Source of the DNA: Eleginops maclovinus
Lineage: Eukaryota; Chordata; Actinopteri; Perciformes; Eleginopidae
Length of the DNA: 64,000 nucleotides
Assembly: GCF_036324505.1 (NCBI RefSeq)
Contig: NC_086350.1
Span: 27,867,448 to 27,931,447 of the forward strand
Direction of reading: 5' to 3'
Part shown: positions 26,921 to 43,027 of the stretch, piece after piece
Layout of the letters: each line of letters begins with the position of its first letter
Position numbering within the stretch: position 1 is the stretch's first letter
Notes under the pieces: generated by a model
What the model was told of the DNA's origin: nothing
Database searches by the model: none
The model's input: only the letters and a program-made list of their open reading frames with translations
Translations under genes and position numbers: made by a program

Positions 26921-28399
26921 CACTGTGGTTGGAGGATGTGAGCACAAATAAGCATTGATGAGGCTTCACTTGTTCGTTCACAGATCTGCACTGACCATGA
27001 GCTTCTTGAGGGTGAAGTATATCTTGTAGCAATGTTTGTGAAGATGATGAAGAAGGCCCCGGAAACACCAGCTTGTATATAATAAAGTTTATTACAACAG
27101 CATAGTATCATACACCAACACGGGCAATACGAGGTTCCCAGAGCCAATTGTGGAAGTCCCCTTGAACTGTCTTTGTGCATACAATTTATAGGAGAAAATG
27201 TGTGAGGGTCTCCAAAGTGTGTGTGTACTCACAGGAGGTAATCAATGACAATGTATGCCTCACTAAGTGACATGTGTCCGTTCATAGGGGCCCCCTAACG
27301 TATTTCTTGCCCACCATATGGCTCCTGAACGACGTCTTCTCTGCACTCTCCATGACCTCAGAGAGTAACTAGCCGTTTTATGAACCGATTTAACTAACTG
27401 TATGTATTCACACAGTTTTAATACACCACAAGGGCTTCAGTGAAGCCATCTGTGAAGCCATCCCACCTCTGCTATACTGAAACAGCTTGCATGTGGGTAT
27501 GTTGGGATGGAACGATGGTATGGCTGTAGGGAAGGTTGTATATCAAAAACGTTGTATAAAAGTATAAAAAGTATTATGTACATCCGTGACCAAAAACCTT
27601 TAAGAGAAGTGATTGATAGAAATAGGCTACTTCAAGGTAAAACAAAAATACAATTATAAACTCTGTAAAAAAATAATTTAAAATGCATTTTAGTGATTTC
27701 AAACATGTAACTATCCTGTAACGAGGCGGTTTAGCACACTGTAGCAATGCAAAACACTTCAGAACTGCATGTACCAACTTATAAACACTGGAAGAGAACA
27801 ATGTTATTGATTATGCAAAAGGTATTTTTCACATATTAACATTGGAAATGGACCTTAATATCATCTTGAGAAAAAATAAAACACTTTGGTTTGTTAAGGA
27901 TGAAATAAGTCATATGGTACTTTCAAAAATCTAAAAGCCTAGGAATTTTCTGTCAGTTTACATTGTCTACAAACAAGTGCAAATCAGTATGGAAAGTTTA
28001 CAGTGAAACACTGACCTCTGTTGTGCAAACAGAGAAGGTGCATCGTTGAGAATCCTGTTGAAAGATAGCCCAACAAGGAATATTATATTTCTAATGAATG
28101 TGTCATTGCTGCTTTCTGTATTAAAGTGCATTTTTTCTTATCTGAGTTCATCTTCAGTTAGTCTGGGAGAAATATTGTCTCTATGCATATGAAGACACAC
28201 TCTATGGGGGGTGAGAGAATCAAAATTGCACACACATATTTGTTGTTTAACTTTAAGAAGACATGCATTTGTGCTATGCCTTTTTACCGTCCTGTGGAAG
28301 CCTTCAGATGCAAGTTCATGACCAAGAACAGTGTCAGATGTTCAGCCTGTGCAGAGCTCCGGGCCACAGAGGACCAGTCCCCATAGAACGGTTCATATA
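26921..28399 (+). repeat. Left arm of a 1.48-kb inverted repeat (LTR-like)
   Basis: It is the reverse complement of 62527-64000 with only a 5-bp indel (TATGC near 28190) and about one base change noticed. The partner reaches the window edge, so the true repeat may be longer. Read on the minus strand it has CCTATAAATTG (TATA-like), then about 100 bp later AATAAACTTTATT, an arrangement seen in LTRs, but I could not define TG/CA ends or a primer-binding site. No gene recognised. Confidence 0.75.
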
Positions 28400-28500
28400 C
28401 AGTGGGGCAAAAAAGTATTTAGTCAGCCACCAATTGTGCAAGTTCTCCCATTGAAAAAGATGAGAGAGGCCTGTAATTTTTATCATAGGTATAAAAAATT
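28400..28500 (+). mobile_element. Tc1/mariner terminus cut by a gap
   Basis: CAGTGGGGCAAAAAAGTATT at 28400, preceded by TA, is a fish Tc1 terminal inverted repeat; the following AGTCAGCCACCAATTGTGCA agrees. The matching position in the other arm of the inverted repeat (62527) has plain TA and no insertion, an apparent empty site. The rest is lost in the gap. Confidence 0.8.
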
Positions 28501-29000
28501 NNNNNNNNNNNNNNNNNNNNNNNNNNNNNNNNNNNNNNNNNNNNNNNNNNNNNNNNNNNNNNNNNNNNNNNNNNNNNNNNNNNNNNNNNNNNNNNNNNNN
28601 NNNNNNNNNNNNNNNNNNNNNNNNNNNNNNNNNNNNNNNNNNNNNNNNNNNNNNNNNNNNNNNNNNNNNNNNNNNNNNNNNNNNNNNNNNNNNNNNNNNN
28701 NNNNNNNNNNNNNNNNNNNNNNNNNNNNNNNNNNNNNNNNNNNNNNNNNNNNNNNNNNNNNNNNNNNNNNNNNNNNNNNNNNNNNNNNNNNNNNNNNNNN
28801 NNNNNNNNNNNNNNNNNNNNNNNNNNNNNNNNNNNNNNNNNNNNNNNNNNNNNNNNNNNNNNNNNNNNNNNNNNNNNNNNNNNNNNNNNNNNNNNNNNNN
28901 NNNNNNNNNNNNNNNNNNNNNNNNNNNNNNNNNNNNNNNNNNNNNNNNNNNNNNNNNNNNNNNNNNNNNNNNNNNNNNNNNNNNNNNNNNNNNNNNNNNN
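28501..29000. other. Assembly gap, 500 N
   Basis: A 500-base placeholder gap between two contigs. Confidence 0.99.
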
Positions 29001-34231
<5,231 letters not shown>

Positions 34232-34320
34232 AAGGAAAGTTTGCGGCTCTTTGCTGGAGCTGTTACCTCCGCGACCCTGACGGAAAAGCGGGGAGAAGAT
34301 GGATGGATGGATGGATGGAT
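34232..34320 (+). repeat. Retroposon 3' tail with (GGAT)n
   Basis: CTGGAGCTGTTACCTCCGCG, CCTGACGGAAAAGCGGGGAG and AAGATGGATGGATGGATGG form the conserved 3' end of a widespread fish non-LTR retroposon. The body, if present, would lie under the poly-G artefact. Confidence 0.6.
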
Positions 34321-34770
34321 CTCTGATATGTTTTATAATTTTTGATCATTAGTGTGTTCTTAAGTGTTCTCAGAGCTGGTAAAGGTGCAGCTAGTTTTAA
34401 TGGCTTTGTATACTGCAAGGTAGCTGCTGAATTTACTCCAGGTGAACTAAAGTCTGATTTAAGGGCTGATTATACAGTTTCCTGGCCAAAAAAAAGGTCA
34501 CACACTCTAATATCCATTGGACCGCCTTTAGCTTTGATTACGGCTCGCATTCGCTGTGGCATCGTTTCCTCAAGCTTCTGCAATGCCACAACATTTATTT
34601 CTGTCTTGCATACATTTTTCGCCAAGATCTTGTAGTGATGACGGGAGATTCAGACCACTGCGCAAAGTCTTCTCCAGCACATCCCAAAGATTCTCTATCA
34701 CAGTGATTCTTAACCATAGGGCCGCGGCCCAAACTTGGGCCGCTAGATATATAGCGATATATATATATAT

Positions 34771-36339
34771 CAGTGGTGGGCCGTCAGGGCCAGCAAGGCC
34801 TTCTCTGCTGGCCTAAACATCATCAGAATATAAATTAAATTTTGATATATTTTTTCCACAAATACGTATTAAATTATTCCCCATAGTCTATTCTCTTCAT
34901 TTTATAGCGTTCGTCTGGGCTGCGCTGCTTCCAGCCTCAGAACGAGATTTGGAGGAATGTCCTTTATGTTAGAGCTTTTATCCAATCATATTTCAGCCAT
35001 AATGTGTTGCTAGGGTCAAAGAAATCTGCCCTTAGGCCTTCAGAATCAACAGTGCGAGCGGCTGTAGCTTAAAGTGAACGCAAACAAAACTGTGGCGTTA
35101 ACCAATCAGATTTCGAGGTGGCGACAATGGGCCAGCTAGCAGGCGTACGCTAACGTTAGCACGTGCACATCTTCTGATTGGATACGAGGCAGAGCTAGGC
35201 AGTAGGCAGAGCCAAACAGTCTATGGGCAAAGCTAGCAAACAGAACTAGAACTTGAGCGAGCTAATTTGTGTAGATTTCTACAAGCTCTTTTTTTCAACC
35301 CACAATGGCTGAAGGAGGAGAAGAGATCAATTTGGTCGAAGATATAATTACAACGCCATTTTCAAAACGAACTTTTCATGTAAAGCTACACATCTTGAAA
35401 AGGGAACGACCAACTCCAACGCTAGCGAGCCTAGCACAGCAGGGAAACTACGAGCGGTACCCCTGGCTAGCACTGCAAATTGTACTGCCGGGAATGCCTG
35501 GTATTTGCAACTGATCGATTTGGTGTTTGGAGCCACACTGAATTTGCAAACTTGAGTTGTCTAACCAAGGCAGCAACGAGACACCAAAGCACAGCTGGGC
35601 ACTTGGAAGCACTGGTGCTTTTGAAAACCTTTGGGGACACCCGAGTGGATCTACAGCTCAACGAACAAGTGCGCAGGGAAACGGAGCTCCACAACGAAAG
35701 GGTGAACAAAAATAGGGAAATATTGAAAGACTGATTGATTGTGTCCTGTTTTTGGGTAAACAGGAACTTTCATTTATGGGACACGATGAAAGCGCCGAGT
35801 CCAGAAACAGGAAACTACGTGGAGCTTCTTTCTTTTCTTGCTGAGAACAACACAGATTTGCATTACCACCTGTACACAAACAACATGTTTACTGGGACGT
35901 CAGGCAAAATACAAAACGACCTGATTTATGCTATTGCTGAAGTGATGGGAGAAGAGATCAAAATGAAGATTAAAAAAGCACCCTTTGTCGCTGTTATGGT
36001 GGACGAGACGTCAGATGTGGGTAATGTAGCACAGCTGGCACTTGTTCTGCGTTATGTGACAGACACAGGTGTCAAGGAGCGGTTTGTCAGATAATCTGAT
36101 TAATTAAGTTAACTGTAAATGCTGATGTATTGATTATAAATGCTTCAGAAATATTAATATAACTCTGTTGTACTTGACTATGTTAAGGTGATGCAACGCC
36201 CGGTTATACTGCGTTTCTGTCTAAATGTATAGTTTCTAGAGCCATGGCGTCATAATGATGGTATTAAGAGGTGGAATAATTCAGGTAGGACTGTGTAGGA
36301 CATCACTGAAGGCCTAGGTGTGAAATGCACGGCGCGCCA

Positions 36340-36342
<3 letters not shown>
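34771..36342 (+). mobile_element. hAT element with N-terminal transposase remnant
   Basis: Ends CAGTGGTGGGCCGTCAGGGC and the reverse complement of CAGTGGCGCGCCGTGCATTT, inserted in an AT tract so the 8-bp duplication cannot be told from the repeat. On the plus strand 35305-36094 reads a ZMYM1/TTF-type hAT transposase N-terminus in two or three frames: MAEGGEEINLVEDII, then YCRECLVFATDRFGVWSH, LTKAATRHQSTAGHLEAL, and YVELLSFLAENNTDLHYHL through FVAVMVDETSDVGNVAQL. The frame ends early, and the C-terminal dimerisation domain is missing. Confidence 0.8.

Positions 36343-36428
<86 letters not shown>
36343..36428. repeat. (TA)n tract
   Basis: About 80 bp of AT dinucleotide repeat separating two hAT insertions. 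The tract continues on their other sides at 34755-34770 and 37249-37274, so it was the common insertion target. Confidence 0.95.
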
Positions 36429-37247
36429 CAGTGACGTGCGGTGAGGGGAGGCAGGTGAGTCATCATGAAAAGTAAAATGAAGAAATAAATTTAATGATCA
36501 TATTTATCCAGTTGTTTGTATTATTAAGTTATTTTCCTTTTCATTTCACCAGTTTTACATTATTTTGATCCAAAATCGCTGAATTTTCATATTCACGTTC
36601 AAACACTGAGAACGGCTGCTCGGTGAGGCACCAACCTGCTGACATGCTATACAGTGAGACTGTAACTGCTGTCTGTCTGTATGTCGCTATTAAAATGTTC
36701 AAACACTCTGGCTATATTAACTAATTTCCATACTTTAGCTGGTGTATATAATATACAGGGTTTTTGTCAACTGTATGTCTGTAACGTGTCTCTTGTGCTG
36801 AGCAAAACCGCTGCGAAGAGAGACTAGGTGAGGCACGCAGTTCTCCTGCCTCATGGCAGTGGGTGCTAGTGAGTCCAGTGATTCTTCGTGCGCTGCAGAA
36901 TAAGTGACAGCGAGCTAAAATGTACAGTTAAGTCAAGTGCAGTCGTTTGCTTATTTTTTCGTCTCGCCTGACCCTACTTTTAGAATGGAGGATTGCATAT
37001 CCAAACTAAAACAATTTTCTAAGGTGGACTTCATTTATAAATAAAGGTAATATCGCAATAACGTTTTTAATTACATGTGCTTTATTGAGTGATACAGTTT
37101 TTTATATGTGAAGACTGCTGATTTGGGATTTTAAACATAACACCATTAACTGCTGCCATTCAAATAATGAATAAGATGCTCTAAGGTTCAAATCTGATTG
37201 TGATGACGTCAGTGCCTCACCAGCCATGAACATCACCGCACGTCACT

Positions 37248-37248
<1 letters not shown>
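36429..37248. mobile_element. Non-autonomous hAT (CAGTGACGTGCGGTGA ends)
   Basis: An 820-bp element with perfect 16-bp inverted ends CAGTGACGTGCGGTGA, embedded in the AT tract. The interior has no recognisable coding sequence. It matches a familiar fish non-autonomous hAT form. Confidence 0.85.
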
Positions 37249-37278
<30 letters not shown>

Positions 37279-38002
37279 AATTATGGAGAAGTTTTTAAAA
37301 CGGAAAAATTAGGAACATCGTACCGACCCCCCACAAAAGAGTACATTTTTGCGTCGGTACAATCCCGATTATATAAAATACGGCTTCGTAAACGGAGGTA
37401 CCGAGGCAGGGCCGAGAGCCCAGTGTGTGGAGTGTGGGCTAACGCTGTCAAAGGCACTAAAGCTGTCAAAGGCACTAAAGCCCTCAAAACTACAGCGGCA
37501 TCTACAGACCAAGCACCCGACGCTCGTGGGAAAGCCGGTGGAATTTCTCAAAAGAAAAGAAAATGGGCTGCAGATGCAGAAAAGGTCGGTCGTGTCACTG
37601 ACTGGCAGCTCCAAATGTGCACTGAAAGCCAGCTACCTCGTAGCCAGACGTGTGGCACAGAGCAAGAAGGCGTTCACCATAGCGGAGGAGTTGGTTCTGC
37701 CTGCCGCTGTTGATATGTGCCGTGAGATGATCGGAGAGGCCGCTGCAAAGAAGCTGCTGACCATCCCACTGTCAAACGACACTGTGAGTCACCGTATCGC
37801 GGACATGGCCTCAGACAGTGGCGGCTGGTGGAGTTTTCTCCAGGGGGGGCTATAACTCCAAAATGTACAAAAATAAATAAATAAGCATGCATACATGTAC
37901 TAAGGTATCAAACGAGTGTATTTACATAAATGAAAACAACAAAAACAACATTATAGATAGATAGATAGAAGTGCAAAGAGAAACAAGTGCGATATATAGA
38001 GT

Positions 38003-41000
38003 CAGGCCCGTTTCTAGATTTTGGGGGGCCCTAGGCAAAGAAGTTGTTGGGGGCCTTTAAAAAAAAAATTTCCTCAATTCTGTGCGTTTTAATCACAAAG
38101 AGGTCAAACATACACTGAAAAGTAGCCTTTATTATTTTTTTTATTTTCCTACTGAAACTGCTGCTTGCGGCCCTTGGCCTCAGCAAATGCAGACACAATC
38201 CCCTCCAAGTCCCAAAGACCTGCGGACGTCACTCTCAATTGACATGAGTGCCAGTCCAGAGAGCCTCTCTTGGCTCATAGTTGACCTCATGTAATTCTTT
38301 ATGCGCTTCAGAGATGAAAAGCTCCTCTCTCCGGAGGCAACCGAGACAGGAAGGGTCAGAAGTAGGCGCAGTGCAATGCTTTAAATGGGCTGTACAGGTC
38401 CAACAGCTTCTCACTGTATATGTAGTCAGAATTTTAATTGGCAACTGAGTACCCTTCATCTGTGAAAAGGTGTGGACCAGCAGTGTGTTCTCCAAAGCCA
38501 AGTCGTCTCTGCATCCATTTCCATGGTGGGTTGTGTTCCACTTTACTGCAACTCTCTTGCATTTTCCCAGTCTTGATTGTGGCCCTCTGATATCAATGCT
38601 GAACAGGGAAAGTCGTTAACAGGGCATACACCCCTCCAGTACAGTCTGGTTAAATCTGTTCCTTTTTAGGCTGGTGATGGCGTGTCAATACCAAAGGCAG
38701 GAAAGAAGTCCCTTCTGATGGCTCTCTTCTGGGGTCGATTGGGTTTCATCTGTACTCTGTGAGGAACTTGCCTTTTTTTCTTTTTACGTTGCCTTGTCTC
38801 AGGCAATTTAATCTCAATTTCCAGCTCTTCTGCAATCTCATTGCTCAGTTTGGCTTGGATGCGAGTCCCATTTTCCCTGAAATCATCTAGGTACTCTGTC
38901 ACTCACTCGGTTTCTTTTTTTCAGTGTTTGCATTTTTGAAACATCCGGGCTTGGTGGAGCTAGCTCATATGGTTAACCTGATACAAAACGTTGTACCAGG
39001 TTATTGCACAGAAGGAAAGGACCCATGTTTTAAGCTCACCATGTAGCTTTTGCTGAGGGGACATGGTTCCTGAGTCCCCCTTATCTTGTAGCATATGTTT
39101 TCCTTTGTTTCCCCCCCCAGTGCTGACAGTCCTTCTAGTATTTCAGGTAGATGGTACCGCAACTACTTCAACTGTCATTTCGGGCCTCCCATCTCGTCCG
39201 AAGTGGCTTAATGGGTGAGCTGCTCACAATGATGCTTTCAAAATTGCAAGCGGTGCACCGAGGAACTGAAAAGGTTGTACGTCGTTTGCAGCATACAAAA
39301 AAAAGACAGGCGGACTAACACGCCCCCTAGCCCCTCCCCCCTTGTGCCATCTGCACGCCTACTCCCTTACACAACTGATCTTCAGGTGTGTGGCCACGCC
39401 CTGCATGGGATGCTCCCTCGCGCCTTGTTGATTCAGCTCCTAATATTCTGGCCTGCACACCTGTTTTGGCCCATATATTGCTGCCATTGTCGTATGACTG
39501 CCCGGCATATTGATATGCTGAAGTGGTGCTTCTCAACACTGGTCAAGATACTCTCAAGGATTTCCACTGAGCCTTTACCTTGGTGTATTCATACATGTTA
39601 AATCCCAAAAAATTGCTCAGCATTAGAAACAGGTGTTTCAAAGTTGTCAATCATGAGTACAACAGAATGTTGTTCCTTGTGGCTGATTGTCAGGAGTGCT
39701 AATCCATGATCACGGAGAGAGAAGTATTTTTTTTGCTTTGTGCACTCTTCTGCATCTCCTGTAGGATTTTGTCTCCGACCTGCATATGATGATTTGTTCT
39801 GAATGACTCCCTAGGTAATGCACCTTTGTCTCTTTGCATGTATTCGTCTGATGTGTTCATTCATTACCGGATCAAACTGAGCTAAGGTGTACCATTGAGC
39901 CAGAAAATTCCCATTGTGGCGATCATACACGGGTATGGTAGTTCCTCTCCAAAAGCCCTGCCCTGGTTGCGTTCTGCCAGATGGGAAACTATGGCCAATC
40001 ACTCTCCAATCACCTTTCAAGTTGTTCAACTTCATGTTGCATCAACTCATCTGTCTTTGATCAAATCAGTGTACTGGTTTTCAGGTCTCCTCTGAAGCGT
40101 CGTGCACTTTTTTCACATTGTTCACAGTGCACCTTTGTGCACTCGTGTTTTTTTAGCTGCGATATTAAAGGTTCTTCTCCACCGTAAAGCCTCAGGTCGT
40201 TAAGGCATTTGTCTCGCTCACAGCTTCCCGAAAAACTCAGGTACATGGGAAACGAAAACTCATCCATCTTGGTGTGGATGGAATAACAACCAGCCACGCG
40301 GTCGATGTATATTCTCACCATTTTTTCTATGGTAATTGTAAATGTCCTTGGTGATTCTAGAGGAGGATTTGATCTATAGTTTTGCGGGATAATTCATTGT
40401 CGATGATTTGCAACAGGTCCTATTTTTGACTTTTTCACGCGCATATGATTGTTAGGACACTGGGCCCACATCTGGGTCAAACTTAATGTGGTGATTGCAA
40501 TACATACAGGTAACCCCAGTTCGGGAAGGTGGGGTTGGTCTCTGCCATGTCAATGTCCATTCGTCCTCTTTGTCCTCCTTTGTTGTGGAGATGGAGTTGA
40601 TGGCTACTGTTGGAATACATATAGTGCAAATTAATATTCTATAGCACAATGCCATGTTGTAAGTACAGCAACTAGGGAATGGTGATCTACATGTCTAATG
40701 CTTTAAAAAGAAAGGGTCAATTTTAATACATTTCATAGCACATGGGGTGTTAGGTGATAAGTTGATATTTGTGCGGCTTACGGCACCTTATGTTGAAACA
40801 CTGCTGGGAAGTGGGGGGAGGCTTCGCTCACTTGCTCCTCCTCAAGTCGTGATGGAGTTGATGGCACTGCTGGGAAAAATATGTTATTACAATTAATTTT
40901 GGGCACTGTTTCATGTTGTGAATACGAAAACTTTTTGCTTAAGGTAATGGTGATCTTCTTGTGTAACGCTTTATAGCAAATGGTCTTTTTTATACACTTT

Positions 41001-43027
41001 TTCAGCACATGTGCTTTAACTTTGGGTCACTATGATAGGTGATAAGTGAAATTGTTGAGGCTTAATGCACCTTCTGTTGAACCACTGCTGGGAAGTGGTT
41101 GTTGGACGCGCAATGTTGTTTCCACTTGCGCCTCCTCACAAACATGTGTCGGAAGAGGATGTTGATGCCCTGGTGCATAAAAAAATAAATACATATATAA
41201 TATTCTTTTTATTTATATTGAACATTTTTGCATGCATTGATCTCAACAACTCAGTTATATTCATATAACTTAGTGAATGTCCCACTATTTGGAATGGTCC
41301 AGATTGACTCTGTGGGCATGTGGAATGAATACACACAACTATGACTTGAATTAGAAAAAAGGTAAGTCATTTTGATAACTTCAAGTATGTGTTGATAGTA
41401 AGGCACTATTAATAGGTAGAATAGAACGTTACCTTCAGTAGCACCAGAGACAAACACTTGGTAGAGAGGGATGTGTGGATGAAGCAAGAAATTTCAGCAA
41501 TGCCCTTGGAGAAACGGAATAAGTACTGTATGTATCTAGCTTGGTTTATTTTTCAATGCTTTTGAAATCCTATCATTTTTCAGGTTTGATAATTGTGGTG
41601 AAATATGATATTAACAAGCTTTACAACACAGTTCCTATCTAGGCGGTTTAGTGGCGTGTTTCTATTACGGACTAAAGCCCCCGGTGAAGCATGCCTTCAC
41701 CAAAAAAAAGTAAAAAAATTAATAATAATAAAATCTTACAATAATCCGTTTTCACTGGTTTGAAAACGAAATACAGTCACTAAGTCGAGTTTTTTCCTGA
41801 AATCAATTTCTGTGAGTGGCAACAGCGGCCATCCCCGCACCCGGTGGTGTGTTCTGTGTGTGTATGGGTTACGGTCTTGTTTCCCATAGAAAAAGCTCTA
41901 GCTATCGGTACAGTTTTTAACGGAATGTCAGTGGTATTTTCAGCATCATGAGCCCCCCCCCCCACACCCAAACCCCCCCCCACACCCAACACCAAACCGC
42001 AGCCCACACCCCCTACGCGTCTCCACTCAAAGGCTTTAATTGAATTATAAAGTGGCTGTTTTCTTCATGTGGCTGATCTGCGCCGGGATGTTAACCGTTA
42101 AAATGTAAATAAAGTAAGTAAATCAACTCAATGGGTATATCTCTAGACAAAATTATTGTAAAAACTCCATGTTAATCTCCTATTTATATAGCTAGTACTA
42201 CAGGTAAAACTATTTCACTGGTTGTCTCAAGGCTCTAACGACTGAAAACATATGTGTAAGTTCGATACTTTCGGATATTAAGAGACTTAATCGTTGATCA
42301 TTTTGGCCAGCTGAGATACGTTATGTACTGATAGTGAAGTCAAAGGTAGCAGTTTAAGTTTGGTTAGCATGCTAGCATGCCAATAACACAATGGTTCCTA
42401 GCTAGTCGTCGTTACAACCTCGCTACTCTAGCAAAATATGGTATGCCCTTGCCGGCACAATTTTCTTGTTGAGTGTGTATATTCTACTTAACCGGGTGTT
42501 TGTTTTATTTTGCTCCTCTTTCCCTTTCTTCTTCTGTTTTTGATTGCAGGAGAGTAATTTCGCTTCATTTAATTTTTTTATTTTTTTCACTTGCACTTGA
42601 CGCTGTCGCGCTTTATGCTTGGGAAAGGGGGTCCCCCTCTCGAGCCTGGGCTATTTCGACTACAATGTTGTCGTTGCGCTTTTCGGACCCATCGCATGCT
42701 TAGGGAGCGCTGTTGCTGCCTCGCAGTCGCAGTGAGCCCTTCATATAAGATGATCTGCTAATTTATTATGAAGCTATTTAAAATCGTCATAGCTTTTGAA
42801 TCAAGACCTGTCTTATTGGTATGCATGTTTGTTTGAATCAATTAATCAATTTTTTCACATACTAATCCCATTGAAATCTTTTCCAAACAACAAAAAAAAA
42901 CAAAAAAAAAAAAAATCACTACACCTCGTCGTCTCTTTGGGCCCCCACCTGCCTCCTCCTATCGGGCCCCCCCCGTCCCCTATGTCAATCAGCACACCCT
43001 GCCCTACCTGAACGCGACTGCGCCCTG
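38003..43027 (-). mobile_element. 5-kb hAT transposon (ZMYM1/TTF type), present only in copy 2
   Basis: Starts CAGGCCCGTTTCTAGATTTT and ends CGACTGCGCCCTG. It is flanked by the exact 8-bp duplication TATAGAGT (37995-38002 and 43028-43035). In copy 1 (near 1425) the same place has a single TATAGAGT and no insert, a clean empty site. The minus strand encodes a decayed transposase between about 40320 and 38200. The plus-strand interval 40330-43020 has no recognisable gene and contains A-rich, CCCC-rich and GCTAGC sequence. Confidence 0.9.
38218..40321 (-). pseudogene. Decayed hAT transposase of the 5-kb element (ZMYM1/TTF-like)
   Basis: Minus-strand fragments in several frames. 40321-40061: MVRIYIDRVAGCYSIHTKMD with KKHECTKVHCEQCEKSARR, cysteine/histidine-rich. 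Near 39560-39420: EKHHFSIS and a Y-AGQSYDNGSNI-WAK-GVQARI-like region, the conserved 'GQSYDGAANM..GVQ' motif of ZMYM1-like hATs. 38902-38666: basic linker ETRQRKKKKRQVPHR. 38390-38218: the dimerisation domain SVASGERSFSSLKRIKNYMR followed by STMSQERLSGLALMSIES, nearly textbook. Multiple stops between the pieces show it is inactive. Confidence 0.8.

Noticed and set aside
26921..28399. A complete LTR retrovirus-like element using the inverted arms as LTRs
   Set aside because: LTRs of one element are direct, not inverted, repeats, and no gag, pol or env sequence lies next to the arms.
40449..43011. Open frames in the plus-strand half of the 5-kb hAT
   Set aside because: Short, not family-like, and on the strand opposite to the recognised transposase.
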